Notes: generated by a model from the letters alone, not told the origin. A stretch of DNA of 58,132 nt from Alphaproteobacteria bacterium (GCA_009694165.1 SHVP01000002.1:1-58132), one strand, 5' to 3'; counted from the stretch's first letter, positions 8,220 to 16,889 are shown. Translations and numbers: made by a program.

Positions 8220-8956
8220 GCAGCGGGCGACGCCCACGATCGGGCCCAGATCGCTCGATTGCACGATCGCCGCGCAGCCGTGGCCGGGCTCGGGTCGCGA
8301 GGGCACGGCGAACGTGGCGGCCACGCCCGACTAGACGCCGATCCGTTCCACCCGGCGGACGATGTGGTGGTTCTTGAGGTCTCTGCCCTTGTTTTCGCCG
8401 CCCTTGACCGTGGTCGCCTGGTCGTCGCGGAACGTGAACAGCTAGACATCCGCCGGCGCGGCCGTGCCGCCGAGCGTCACCGTCAGCCCCTCGTCATCGC
8501 GGCGCAAGGCAATCGCGACTGCGTCCTGGCGCTGGCGTTGGACGCCGGCGACCGCCGCCAATACGTCGCCGCGCCGCGAGCCCACTGCCTCGCGCCTGCC
8601 GTCGATCACCATCTGCGGCGTGTAGACCGACGATTTGATGCGCTGCGCATAGCGCCTCTGCCGCTCGGTGAAGGCGGGGTCGGAGAAGACATCCTTCCAA
8701 GCGCTGCCGCCGTAGACTAGGCCGTCCCAATAATCGACATGGAACTCGAGTGCGAGAACATCACGCCGCTGGCGCGATATGTCGGCCAACAGGGCTTCCG
8801 CCGGCGGACACGACGAACAACTCTGCGAGATGAACAGCTCGAGGACGACCGGGGCGTCGTTCTTCGCCGGCTCCGCCGCCTTGGGTCCAGACCCGCCGAC
8901 CAGAACGCCAGCGCTGCCAGAACCGCTGCGCAGCGCCATCGCCTTGCTCTCTCCAT
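8220..8956 (-). pseudogene. DUF1223 secreted thioredoxin-like protein, broken by a frameshift and two TAG codons
   Basis: The DUF1223 core is clear: APVVLELFISQSCSSCPPAE with its C-S-S-C motif, then FHVDYWD, and PQMVIDGR. A perfect signal peptide (MERARRWRCAAVLAALAFWSAGLD) starts at 8956 but is in a different frame from the core; a one-base loss near 8887 would join them. The core then meets TAG at 8442-8444, where the family has tryptophan. It continues with GGENKGRDLKNHH, meets a second TAG at 8331-8333, again at a tryptophan position, and ends in a proper C-terminus (CAAIVQ...GPIVGVARC) before the HAD junction. A caller would report only 8442-8978. Confidence 0.8.
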
Positions 8957-9158
8957 GGCACGGCATAGGCCGCGGCAACGGTTGCAGTCACATCACAACT
9001 CGAAGACAAACGCCGAGGCGGCGGTCGCCCCTGTCAACATATAGTGGCTAAGGGCGCCGTGAGCGGCATTAGTAGAAAAGGCTTTCGCTGCTAACTGCTT
9101 GGTCTAAACAGCAAATTTTCTTGGAATCAGAATACATTAGGGCGGTCGGTTTGTGTTG

Positions 9159-9194
9159 ATCGCGCGCTCTGTGAATAACAGGGCAGCGCGCGAT
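9159..9194 (+). promoter_or_regulatory. Long inverted repeat in the 5' leader of the lipoprotein gene
   Basis: ATCGCGCGCT at 9159-9168 is exactly complementary to AGCGCGCGAT at 9185-9194, and CTGT pairs with ACAG around a five-base loop with a three-base bulge. The hairpin ends only ten bases before the ATG at 9205 and abuts the GGGGAG ribosome binding site. It sits in a locally AT-rich upstream region that probably holds the promoter. It could limit access of the ribosome or be a protein-binding palindrome; it has no T tract and is not a terminator. Confidence 0.55.
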
Positions 9195-9204
9195 TGGGGA
9201 GTTG

Positions 9205-9717
9205 ATGATTGCGGGTCGAGCTTCGCTTGCCTTGATCGTGCTGTGCGGTGCGCTGACGGCGTGCGCTCGCGTCATGGCGCCTTCGCCCGACGCTGTCGAG
9301 CGCGGCGAGGCCGGCCGTCCGGTGGTGGCCGACACGCGGCCGACCGAAGGGCGGGCGCCCGAAGCCCGCGCTCCCGACAGCCGCGCGACCGATGCCGCGA
9401 CCGAAGGCAAGAGCGCGGTGCTGTCCGCGCTGCTCCGTTCCGAACCGGGTCGGTCGCTGACGCCGCGCGACCAGTTGGCGCTGACGCGGACCACGCAAAC
9501 GACGCTCGAGACCGTTCCCATCGGTACGCAAAGCACTTGGCGCAATCCCGAGAGTGGCGCCAACGGCTCGGTGACGCCGACGCGCACCTATCAGAAAGCA
9601 AACGGACAATATTGCCGCGAGTTCGCCCAGCGCATCGAGATTCGCGGCCGTGCGCAGGAGGCAAACGGAACCGCGTGCCGTGAACCCGACGGTTCGTGGA
9701 CGCTGGTGGACGGATAG
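9205..9717 (+). CDS. RT0821/Lpp0805-type surface lipoprotein
   Basis: A 170-residue protein with a lipoprotein signal (LIVLCGALTAC, lipobox LTAC near residue 20). Then comes a disordered charged stretch with repeated APE/APD elements. The C-terminal domain (about 105-170) reads STWRNPESGANGSVTPTRTY, YCREFAQRIEI and TACREPDGSWTLV. That domain is the conserved end of the RT0821/Lpp0805 and 17-kDa surface antigen families, anchored in the outer membrane. The ATG at 9205 follows GGGGAG. The next gene begins two bases after its stop, so the two are co-transcribed. Confidence 0.82.
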   Translation: MIAGRASLALIVLCGALTACARVMAPSPDAVERGEAGRPVVADTRPTEGRAPEARAPDSRATDAATEGKSAVLSALLRSEPGRSLTPRDQLALTRTTQTTLETVPIGTQSTWRNPESGANGSVTPTRTYQKANGQYCREFAQRIEIRGRAQEANGTACREPDGSWTLVDG

Positions 9718-9719
9718 CC

Positions 9720-12311
9720 ATGGCCGCGCTGCCGTCATCGAGGAGCACGCTTCGCCAGTGGCTGCTGAGTTCCGCCGCCGTCGTCGCCATCGGCGCCGGC
9801 GTCACGATCAGCGTGCCCGCCTATGCCGATTTCGCCCAGGGCGCGAAGGCCTATGAGAAGGGCGACTACTCCGCTGCCTATCGCGCCTGGCTGCCGCTTG
9901 CGCGCGCTGGCGATGCGGCGGCGCAGCGCAATATCGGCCAGCTCTATCGCTTGGGCCAAGGCGTCCCCAAGGATCTGGCCGTGGCAGCAAATTGGTACCG
10001 CCTCGCAGCGGAACAAGGACTGGCGCGAGCCCAGGCCAATCTCGGCGTGATGTATCTGCGCGGCGAAGGCGTCGCGCAGGATCATGGCCCGGCCGCCAAT
10101 TGGTTCCTGAAAGCTGCCGAACAGGGCCACGCGATCTCGCAATACAATCTCGCGCTTCTCTACGAGCAGGGTCTCGGGGTCGAGCGCAACCGCACCAAGG
10201 CGGTCGGCTGGTTGCAGCGCGCCGCCGAGGGCGGCCACGACCCGGCCGGCGAGCAGCTGGCACAGTTGCTCAACGACAAGGTGGCACCGGCCGCCGGTCC
10301 GCCGGCCGGCGGCCCGGCGCGACCGGCCGATGCGGTGGCGCAGGCACCGGTCGAACCAGCGCGGCCGGGCAGCCGCGAGGGCCTGCCGCCGATGCCCGCC
10401 GGCGATGCCAAGGAACGGTCGGCTGAAGTGGCCCGTGTGGCTCCACCCGCCCCGGCCGGTCCGCGCGACCGCTCGGCCGAGACGATGGTGGTGACGCGCG
10501 CGGCGCCGACCCAAAGCGGCTCGGACGACGCGCGTCTGGCGGTGACGCCGCCTCGCCAACCCGATCCGCAGATCGCCGCGCTGCCCAAGAACGCACCGCC
10601 GCCCAAGGCACCGGCGGCAACCGTCGATTTGGCGAAGCTCCGCCCCGCCCCCGGTCGCGCCGCCGCCGACTCGGCGGCCCGGACGGTGCCGGCCAAAGTC
10701 GAGGCGATGGCACCGGCCGCGGTGCCACCGCGCCGCGAAGCGCCGATCAAACCGCCGGCGCCCCCGGAAGTCTTCATCCCGCTGCCGACGTTCATCCACC
10801 GCGAGGCCGCCGGTGACGCCGCCCGTATGGCATCGACCGATCCCATTATCGTGCCACCCTCGACGTTGATCCTGCGCGAGGCGGCCGAGGATACGATCAA
10901 CCATCCGCCGCTGTTGACGACGTCGGACAAGCCGGCACCGGCCTTCATCGTCGGAGAAGCGGAGCGCCAGCGGGCGATGACGCCCCCGCCTCCACCAGCC
11001 GACGCCGACAGCGACGCCCATGTTTTTCGCGATCCCGATCCGCTTGAGCTGTCGGCGGCACCCGCGCTCTCGGAACGACTGACGCCGACGTCGCGCCCGG
11101 TACCAAGCTTCCTCGTGGCCGAGGCCGAGCGCGGTCTGCCGCCGGCCCCGTTGCCCCGCGTCCCATCGGTCCCCGTGGTATTAGCGCCGGTACTGGCCGA
11201 ACGCCAGGAGGCGCTGCCCGTCGCGCCGTTGGCGCCGAGCGAGCGCCGCATCGGCGATATGGCGGGCGAGCGCGGGCCGCGGCCGCCGGCAACCCAGGAC
11301 CTGGCGATGCTGCCGCCGTCGCCCGTGGTGCCCACCGCCGATGACCGGCGCGAACCCGCGCCGCCCGCAGCAGCCCTCGCCGATCCGCCCGCTCCCGAAC
11401 GCGGCCCCGCTCCGATCGCGCGCGGGGCGGTTGCCGCGATGCCGCCGGTGCCGCCATCGGCTCCCTCGCTGGTCGAGACACGGCCGACCGTGGCGCCGCC
11501 GCTCGCCGCCGACGAGGTTGTCTTGGGGCCCGTCGCCCCGCTCGCCACGCGCGCTGGCGGAACCTGGATCCCGGACTTGCTGCGGCGCGAGGCCGAGCGC
11601 GAACGCGAAGTTGCTCGCGCCGCCGAGGAATGGGCGCGTCGATCGACCGCCGTCGAGTCGCGCTTGTCGACCTATTACCAGCGCGCCACCGCCGATCCGG
11701 TCATGCCGGTGCCAGCGTTCCTGCGCGCCGAGCCGGTGACGGCCCGGCTGCGCGCCTTCGATGATATCCCGGCGCCCCTGTTTCTGCGGCACGAGGCCGA
11801 GTCCGATCGACTGACGGAACCAACCGGCGGCATCCATGCCTTCCTCAAGCGCGAGGCGATGGAGGATGCGATCACGGCACGGCCGCGGTTCGTCCGCCCG
11901 ACCGAGGCCGACGTGCGGCGGCAGGCCGATGCGGTCGAGAAGGACCGGGCGGTGCGAGCGGACAATGTTGTGGCCAAGGTCGATCGCCCCCCGGTGGCGA
12001 CCCTGGACAGAAACCACAAGACGGCGGTCGAAAACGGTATCGCCGCCTACCTGGCGCGCGACTATGCCAAGGCGCTGCAACTGTGGGAGCCCGCCGCCGA
12101 GGGCGGCGATCCCGACGCGCAGTTTTTCCTCGGCGGCCTCTATCAGGATGGTCTGGGTGTCGCCCGCAGCCTGGTCATCGCGCATGTTTGGTTCAGTCGT
12201 GCCGTCCTAGCCGGTCACGCCCGCGCGCCCGGCAGCCTCGCCATGCTGCGTCGCGTTATGACCGAGGCGCAATACGCCGAAGCGGTCGAGCGGGCGAACA
12301 AGAAAAAATAG
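9720..12311 (+). CDS. Large secreted SEL1-repeat protein with repeated F(I/L)xxEA motifs in a disordered linker
   Basis: An 863-residue protein. Residues ~1-38 look like a signal peptide ending VPAYA. Residues ~40-175 contain four SEL1 repeats (AQRNIGQLYRLGQGV, AQANLGVMYLRGEGV, SQYNLALLYEQGLGV). A Pro/Ala-rich low-complexity region follows to ~750. A final SEL1-like domain (AAYLARDYAKALQLWEPAAEGGDPDAQFFLGGLYQDGLGV) closes the protein. The linker contains eight degenerate copies of P-x-F-(I/L)-x-x-E-A, with the Phe/Leu near residues 358, 383, 409, 464, 620, 667, 688 and 708. A periplasmic or envelope scaffold is likely; the function is unknown. It follows the lipoprotein gene by two bases. Confidence 0.85.
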   Translation: MAALPSSRSTLRQWLLSSAAVVAIGAGVTISVPAYADFAQGAKAYEKGDYSAAYRAWLPLARAGDAAAQRNIGQLYRLGQGVPKDLAVAANWYRLAAEQGLARAQANLGVMYLRGEGVAQDHGPAANWFLKAAEQGHAISQYNLALLYEQGLGVERNRTKAVGWLQRAAEGGHDPAGEQLAQLLNDKVAPAAGPPAGGPARPADAVAQAPVEPARPGSREGLPPMPAGDAKERSAEVARVAPPAPAGPRDRSAETMVVTRAAPTQSGSDDARLAVTPPRQPDPQIAALPKNAPPPKAPAATVDLAKLRPAPGRAAADSAARTVPAKVEAMAPAAVPPRREAPIKPPAPPEVFIPLPTFIHREAAGDAARMASTDPIIVPPSTLILREAAEDTINHPPLLTTSDKPAPAFIVGEAERQRAMTPPPPPADADSDAHVFRDPDPLELSAAPALSERLTPTSRPVPSFLVAEAERGLPPAPLPRVPSVPVVLAPVLAERQEALPVAPLAPSERRIGDMAGERGPRPPATQDLAMLPPSPVVPTADDRREPAPPAAALADPPAPERGPAPIARGAVAAMPPVPPSAPSLVETRPTVAPPLAADEVVLGPVAPLATRAGGTWIPDLLRREAEREREVARAAEEWARRSTAVESRLSTYYQRATADPVMPVPAFLRAEPVTARLRAFDDIPAPLFLRHEAESDRLTEPTGGIHAFLKREAMEDAITARPRFVRPTEADVRRQADAVEKDRAVRADNVVAKVDRPPVATLDRNHKTAVENGIAAYLARDYAKALQLWEPAAEGGDPDAQFFLGGLYQDGLGVARSLVIAHVWFSRAVLAGHARAPGSLAMLRRVMTEAQYAEAVERANKKK

Positions 12312-12408
12312 CGGTTGGTCTCACCTTCGTTGCGTCGTGGCAACGGCCAGGTCGCGCGCCCGACTCGATGGTGCGGGTCCGCGCCTTCGGCCATGTCGTT
12401 CGGGCGAC

Positions 12409-12615
12409 CTACAACACGATGGCGGCGCGGTTGAGCAGATGCAGCGTCTGGACGATGTAGTTGAGGCGCCAGAGCGGAATCCCCGATTCGCTGATGCGCC
12501 GGCAAAAGCCGTCGATGAGCCAGGTGACGCTGCCGCGCGTCAGCCCCTTGCGGATGAGCCAGTCGGTGACCCAGCCCGACGGCTCGCGCGGTTCGTCGTC
12601 GTCCTGCTGATCCAT
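12409..12615 (-). pseudogene. Remnant resembling the N-terminus of a class III adenylate cyclase
   Basis: A 68-codon frame from ATG at 12615. It contains TDWLIRKGLTRGSVTWLIDGFCRRI and GIPLWRLNYIVQTLH, the N-terminal signature seen before the catalytic domain of many alphaproteobacterial adenylate/guanylate cyclases. It ends at TAG (12409-12411), and no cyclase domain follows in any frame before the convergent SEL1 gene. It is probably the stump of a deleted gene. A functional small protein cannot be excluded. Confidence 0.5.
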
Positions 12616-12744
12616 AGTCCCAAGATGCGGGGCGGCGCGCACGCGGGCAAGAGGGGGTGGAGAAAAAACCTTGCCCGGCCCGGGTTTGCGACGGCATCGC
12701 CTGCATGGACAGGTCCCGGCCGCGGCGCCTAATGTCTCGCCGCG

Positions 12745-14241
12745 ATGAACGCCGCCGCCATCCCGCGCAAGCTGAAGAAGATCCTCGTCGCCAACCGGGG
12801 CGAGATCGCCATCCGCGTCTGCCGGGCGGTCACCGAGCTCGGGCTGCGCACGGTGGCGATCTACTCCAAGGAAGACCGCTTCGCCTTGCACCGCTTCAAA
12901 GCCGACGAGTCCTACCTCGTCGGCGAAGGGCTGGGTCCGGTCCAGGCCTATATGGACATAGCCGACATCGTCCGCATTGCCCGCGACGCCCACGTCGACG
13001 CGATCCATCCCGGCTATGGGTTTCTGTCGGAGAATCCGGATTTCGCTGCCGCTTGCGCTGCCGCTGGCATCACCTTCATCGGCCCCTCGCCCGACGTGAT
13101 GAAACTGCTTGGCAACAAGGTGGCCGCCCGCGCACTCGCCGAGAAAGCCGGCGTGGCGGTGATGCCGGCGACCGGCCCGCTGCCCCACGACGCGGCCGCG
13201 ATCGAGGCGCTGGCGGCTGCGGTCGGCTATCCGCTGATGCTGAAAGCGAGTTGGGGCGGCGGCGGCCGCGGCATGCGCATCGTCCGCAACGAGGGCGAGT
13301 TGCTCGACATGGTGGCGCTCGGTCGCCGCGAAGCAAAGGCGGCCTTCGGCAACGACGAGGTGTTTCTCGAAAGGCTGGTCGAGCGGGCGCGCCATGTCGA
13401 GGTGCAGATCCTCGGCGACCGCCACGGCACCATCGTTCACCTGTTCGAGCGCGATTGCTCGCTGCAGCGCCGCAACCAGAAGGTGATCGAACGGGCCCCC
13501 GCCGCCTATCTGCAACCCGGCCAGCGCCAGGATCTTTGCGCCGCCGCGCTGACGATTGCGCGGACGGCCGGCTATTTCTGCGCCGGCACGGTCGAGTTCC
13601 TGATGGATGCCGACACCGGCAAGTTCTATTTTATCGAGGTCAATCCGCGCATCCAGGTCGAGCATACCGTCACCGAGCAGGTGACCGGAATCGACCTGGT
13701 CAAGGCGCAGATTCGCGTGATCGAAGGCGGCCGCATCGGCGATCCGGACTCCGGCCTGCCGGCCCAGTCCGATATTCGCCTCAACGGCCATGCGCTACAG
13801 TGCCGCATCACCACCGAGGACCCCGAGAACCAGTTCATCCCCGACTATGGCCGCATCACCGCCTATCGCGGCGCAACCGGCTTCGGCATCCGACTCGATG
13901 GCGGGACCGCCTATTCGGGCGCCGTGATCAATCCGTTCTACGATTCGTTGCTGGAGAAGGTGACCGCCTGGGCGCCGACCGCCGACGAGGCGGCCAAGCG
14001 CATGGACCGCGCGCTTCGCGAGTTTCGCATCCGCGGCGTCAAGACCAACCTGGTGTTTCTCGAATCGCTAGTGAGCGGTTCGCGCTTCCAGGCCTGGGAT
14101 TACACCACCCGGTTCATCGACGACACGCCGGTGCTGTTCGAGTTCAAGCCGCGGCGCGATCGGGCGACGCGGCTCCTGTCCTTCCTCGGCGAGGTGCTGG
14201 TCAACGGCAACCCCGAGGTCAAAGGGGCGGCGCCGGCCTGA
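12745..14241 (+). CDS. pyc: Pyruvate carboxylase, N-terminal half: biotin carboxylase domain
   Basis: 498 codons cover an entire biotin carboxylase domain. ATP-grasp motifs include KKILVANRGEIAIRV at the start, a glycine-rich GGGGRGM loop, HVEVQILGD and EVNPRIQVEHTVTE. The end (ATRLLSFLGEVLVNGNPEVKG) is specific to pyruvate carboxylase and in that enzyme leads straight into a linker and the carboxyltransferase domain. Here it stops at TGA (14239-14241) just after a GGGG run at 14224-14227. Removing one G makes the frame run without a stop into the next half. The enzyme carboxylates pyruvate to oxaloacetate to refill the TCA cycle. Confidence 0.9.
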   Translation: MNAAAIPRKLKKILVANRGEIAIRVCRAVTELGLRTVAIYSKEDRFALHRFKADESYLVGEGLGPVQAYMDIADIVRIARDAHVDAIHPGYGFLSENPDFAAACAAAGITFIGPSPDVMKLLGNKVAARALAEKAGVAVMPATGPLPHDAAAIEALAAAVGYPLMLKASWGGGGRGMRIVRNEGELLDMVALGRREAKAAFGNDEVFLERLVERARHVEVQILGDRHGTIVHLFERDCSLQRRNQKVIERAPAAYLQPGQRQDLCAAALTIARTAGYFCAGTVEFLMDADTGKFYFIEVNPRIQVEHTVTEQVTGIDLVKAQIRVIEGGRIGDPDSGLPAQSDIRLNGHALQCRITTEDPENQFIPDYGRITAYRGATGFGIRLDGGTAYSGAVINPFYDSLLEKVTAWAPTADEAAKRMDRALREFRIRGVKTNLVFLESLVSGSRFQAWDYTTRFIDDTPVLFEFKPRRDRATRLLSFLGEVLVNGNPEVKGAAPA

Positions 14242-14344
14242 GGTCTTTGCCGCGCCGCATCGGCCGAAGAGCCAGCTGGCCGATCCGCCTAAAGGATCGC
14301 GCGATCGCTTCCTCGCCCTCGGACCCAAGGGCTTTGCCGAGTGG

Positions 14345-16216
14345 ATGCTGGCGCAACGGCGGCTACTGATCACCGACACCACCTTCCGTGACGCCCATCA
14401 GTCGTTGCTGGCGACCCGGTTGCGCACCTACGACATGACGGCGATCGCGCCTTTCTATGCGCGCGCCTTGCCCGAGTTGTTGTCGGTCGAGTGTTGGGGC
14501 GGCGCCACCTTCGATGTCGCCATGCGCTTCCTCAAGGAGGATCCGTGGGCCCGGTTGGCGGCCCTGCGCGAGGCGATGCCCAACATCCTCACCCAAATGC
14601 TGCTGCGTGCCGCCAATGCCGTCGGCTACACCAACTACCCCGACAACGTCGTGCGCTGCTTCGTCAGGCAGGCGGCCGAGGGCGGCGTCGACATCTTCCG
14701 CATTTTCGACTCGCTCAACTGGGTCGAGAACATGCGCGTGGCGATGGACGCGGTGCTCGAGTCGGGCAAGCTGTGCGAGGCGGCTATTTGCTACACCGGC
14801 GACCTCGCCAATTCGGCCGAGCGCAAATACACCCTCGCTTATTACGTCACGATGGCCAAAGAGCTCGAGCGGGCGGGCGCGCACGTGCTCGGCATCAAGG
14901 ACATGGCCGGGCTGTGTAAACCGGCGGCGGCGCGGCGGTTGGTGTCGACGCTCAAACAAGAAATCGGTCTGCCCATCCATTTCCACACCCACGACACCTC
15001 GGGTATTTCGGCCGCGAGCGTGTTGGCCGCTGCCGAAGTGGGCCTCGACGCCGCCGATGCGGCCATCGATTCAATGAGCGGGCTCACCTCGCAGCCCAAC
15101 CTCGGCGCCATCGCCGAAGCGCTGACCGGTTCACCGCGCGATCCCGGCCTTGATCGCCAGGCGCTGCGCGGACTCGCAACCTATTGGGAAGGGGTGCGGC
15201 GCTACTACGCCCCCTTCGAAAGCGATCTGCGCTCGGGCATGGCCGAGGTGTACGAGCACGCTATGCCGGGTGGGCAGTACACCAACCTGCGCGAACAGGC
15301 GCGTGGGCTCGGCATCGACGATGCGCGCTGGCCCGAAGTGGCGCACGCCTATGCCGAGGTCAACGCCTTGTTCGGCGACATCGTCAAGGTGACGCCCACC
15401 TCGAAGGTGGTGGGCGACATGGCGCTCTACATGGTGACCAACGACCTCAAGCCGGCCGACGTCCTCGACCCGAAGAAGGACATCAATTTTCCCCAGTCGG
15501 TGGTCGAATTCTTCCATGGCGATCTCGGGCAGCCCCATGGCGGTTTCCCGCCCGAGCTGCAGAAGAAAGTGCTGAAGGGGCGGCCGCCATTGACCGAGCG
15601 GCCGGGAAAGGTCCTGCCCGACGTCGACCTCGTCGCCCGGCGGGTGGAACTCGACAAGAAACTGCATCGCCCGGCGGGGGATGCGGAATTCGCTTCCTAC
15701 CTGATGTATCCCAGGGTGTTCCTCGAATACGCCGACCACCGCCGCCAGTTCAGCGATCTCGCTGTGCTGCCGACGCCCGCCTTTTTCTACGGGCCGCAGG
15801 TCGGCGACGAACTCACCGTCGACATCGAGCGCGGCAAGACGCTGATTGTCCGCCACCTCGCCATCGGCGACGCCAACGAGGAGGGCGAGCGCAACGTCTT
15901 CTTTGAGCTCAACGGCCAGCCGCGGACGGTGAAGATCCTCGATCGCTCGCTGGCGGCCAAAGTGCCGCCGCGCCGCCATGCCGAGGACGGCAACCGGGCG
16001 CAGATCGGGGCGCCGATGCCCGGCCTGGTGGTCAGCCTGTCGGTGGCCAAGGGCCAGAAGGTGACGGCTGGCGATCGCCTGCTCACCATCGAGGCGATGA
16101 AAATGGAGACCGCCGTCTATGCCGAGTTCGAGGGCACGGTCAAAGAGATCGTCGCCCCCGCCGGCACGCGCGTCGAAACCAAGGGCCTGATGCTCGTCCT
16201 CGAGCCGGCGACCTAG
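14345..16216 (+). CDS. pyc: Pyruvate carboxylase, C-terminal half: carboxyltransferase and biotin carrier domains
   Basis: The first ATG in this frame gives 623 residues, but the family homology starts upstream, from about 14228 (KGSRDRFLALGPKGFAEWM), joining the biotin carboxylase half after a one-base shift. The carboxyltransferase domain begins TDTTFRDAHQSLLATR and includes WGGATFDVAMRFL, FRIFDSLNW and the metal-site HFHTHDTSG. A central region ends with KVVGDMALYMV. The C-terminal biotinyl domain has EAMKMET with the biotin lysine at codon 16100-16102. Joined, the product would be 1156 residues, the normal length of single-chain pyruvate carboxylase. Confidence 0.9.
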   Translation: MLAQRRLLITDTTFRDAHQSLLATRLRTYDMTAIAPFYARALPELLSVECWGGATFDVAMRFLKEDPWARLAALREAMPNILTQMLLRAANAVGYTNYPDNVVRCFVRQAAEGGVDIFRIFDSLNWVENMRVAMDAVLESGKLCEAAICYTGDLANSAERKYTLAYYVTMAKELERAGAHVLGIKDMAGLCKPAAARRLVSTLKQEIGLPIHFHTHDTSGISAASVLAAAEVGLDAADAAIDSMSGLTSQPNLGAIAEALTGSPRDPGLDRQALRGLATYWEGVRRYYAPFESDLRSGMAEVYEHAMPGGQYTNLREQARGLGIDDARWPEVAHAYAEVNALFGDIVKVTPTSKVVGDMALYMVTNDLKPADVLDPKKDINFPQSVVEFFHGDLGQPHGGFPPELQKKVLKGRPPLTERPGKVLPDVDLVARRVELDKKLHRPAGDAEFASYLMYPRVFLEYADHRRQFSDLAVLPTPAFFYGPQVGDELTVDIERGKTLIVRHLAIGDANEEGERNVFFELNGQPRTVKILDRSLAAKVPPRRHAEDGNRAQIGAPMPGLVVSLSVAKGQKVTAGDRLLTIEAMKMETAVYAEFEGTVKEIVAPAGTRVETKGLMLVLEPAT

Positions 16217-16441
16217 CTATCGGCGCTCGAGGTCGCGGCGCGTTTCGAGCCGGGTGACGCGATCGCGCAGCAAGGCGAGTTCGGAGCCCTGCGGCTGGAT
16301 GCGATCTTCCGCCTGGATCAGGCGCGTTTCGAGACCCGCGACGCGATTCTGCAAGGACTCATTGTCGGCGGCGGGTCGGTTTTGCGCCGCCGCCACGGTG
16401 GCGACGACGAGCAGCGCGAGCACGAGCGTGAGCTTCTTCAT
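16217..16441 (-). CDS. Small secreted coiled-coil protein
   Basis: A 74-residue protein with a clear signal peptide (MKKLTLVLALLVVATVAAAQ). A single amphipathic helix follows with heptad-like leucines (ESLQNRVAGLETRLIQAEDRI...ELALLRDRVTRLETRR), predicted to form a coiled coil in the periplasm. A GGAGA Shine-Dalgarno sequence lies before the ATG. It is convergent with pyc, abutting its stop. No family could be recognised, although short Lpp-like helical proteins are a fair structural comparison; there is no lipobox. Confidence 0.65.
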   Translation of the reverse strand: MKKLTLVLALLVVATVAAAQNRPAADNESLQNRVAGLETRLIQAEDRIQPQGSELALLRDRVTRLETRRDLERR

Positions 16442-16463
16442 CGGCGTTTCTCCGGATTGGCGA

Positions 16464-16817
16464 TCAGTGGCGCCGGCGCCCTGGTCCCGGAGGGGTGACG
16501 CGGACGCCGGCCGGACTGACGACGGTGCGCGTGCCGTCCGGATCGGGCTGGATGATGGTGACGCCGCGATCGTTGACGATCGTAGTCTCGTTGGGTTTCT
16601 TGAAAATGATGGTTTCGTTGCCGTTGCGGTCGGTCCGGACGTAGCTCTTCTCGGTCGACGAAGAGGAAGACGAGCTCGAAGAGGAGTATCCCGACGAACT
16701 CGTAGTGGCTGACGAGGAGGACGATCTAGAGGAGGGTGAATAGCAGCCGTTCGGGCACAGCCCGGCGCTGCCGGTCAACACCGCGAGCGCAGCCGAAATG
16801 ATTGTCAGTCGCACCAT
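16464..16817 (-). CDS. Small secreted serine-rich protein
   Basis: A 117-residue protein starting MVRLTIISAALAVLTGSAG, a short signal peptide. Next comes CPNGC and a run of about 35 mostly serine residues (residues ~28-54). A compact C-terminal part follows with TDRNGNETIIFKKPNETTIVND and VTIIQPDPDGTRTVVSP. The C-terminal half looks like two or three short beta hairpins with alternating Thr/Ile/Val. No family is recognised. It lies 22 bases upstream of the small coiled-coil gene on the same strand, so the two probably share a transcript. Confidence 0.6.
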   Translation of the reverse strand: MVRLTIISAALAVLTGSAGLCPNGCYSPSSRSSSSSATTSSSGYSSSSSSSSSSTEKSYVRTDRNGNETIIFKKPNETTIVNDRGVTIIQPDPDGTRTVVSPAGVRVTPPGPGRRRH

Positions 16818-16889
16818 CGATCCCCCTTGGCAGTCCTCACTCTTGGCCGCGACTGTGGCGCAATTGGGACACGACCGGCGGCGCCCCGG

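Noticed and set aside
9735..11548. Long antisense frames opposite the large SEL1 gene
   Set aside because: Low-complexity Arg/Gly or Ser/Ala sequence mirroring the Pro/Ala-rich linker; no start site or domain.
12409..13791. 460-codon antisense frame opposite the biotin carboxylase half
   Set aside because: Only its last 68 codons look protein-like, those of the cyclase remnant. The rest is a shadow.
12745..16216. Two-subunit (PycA/PycB) pyruvate carboxylase
   Set aside because: The ending of the first half and the start of the second align with the inner linker of the single-chain enzyme, and one base restores the frame, so a fission in evolution is not needed.
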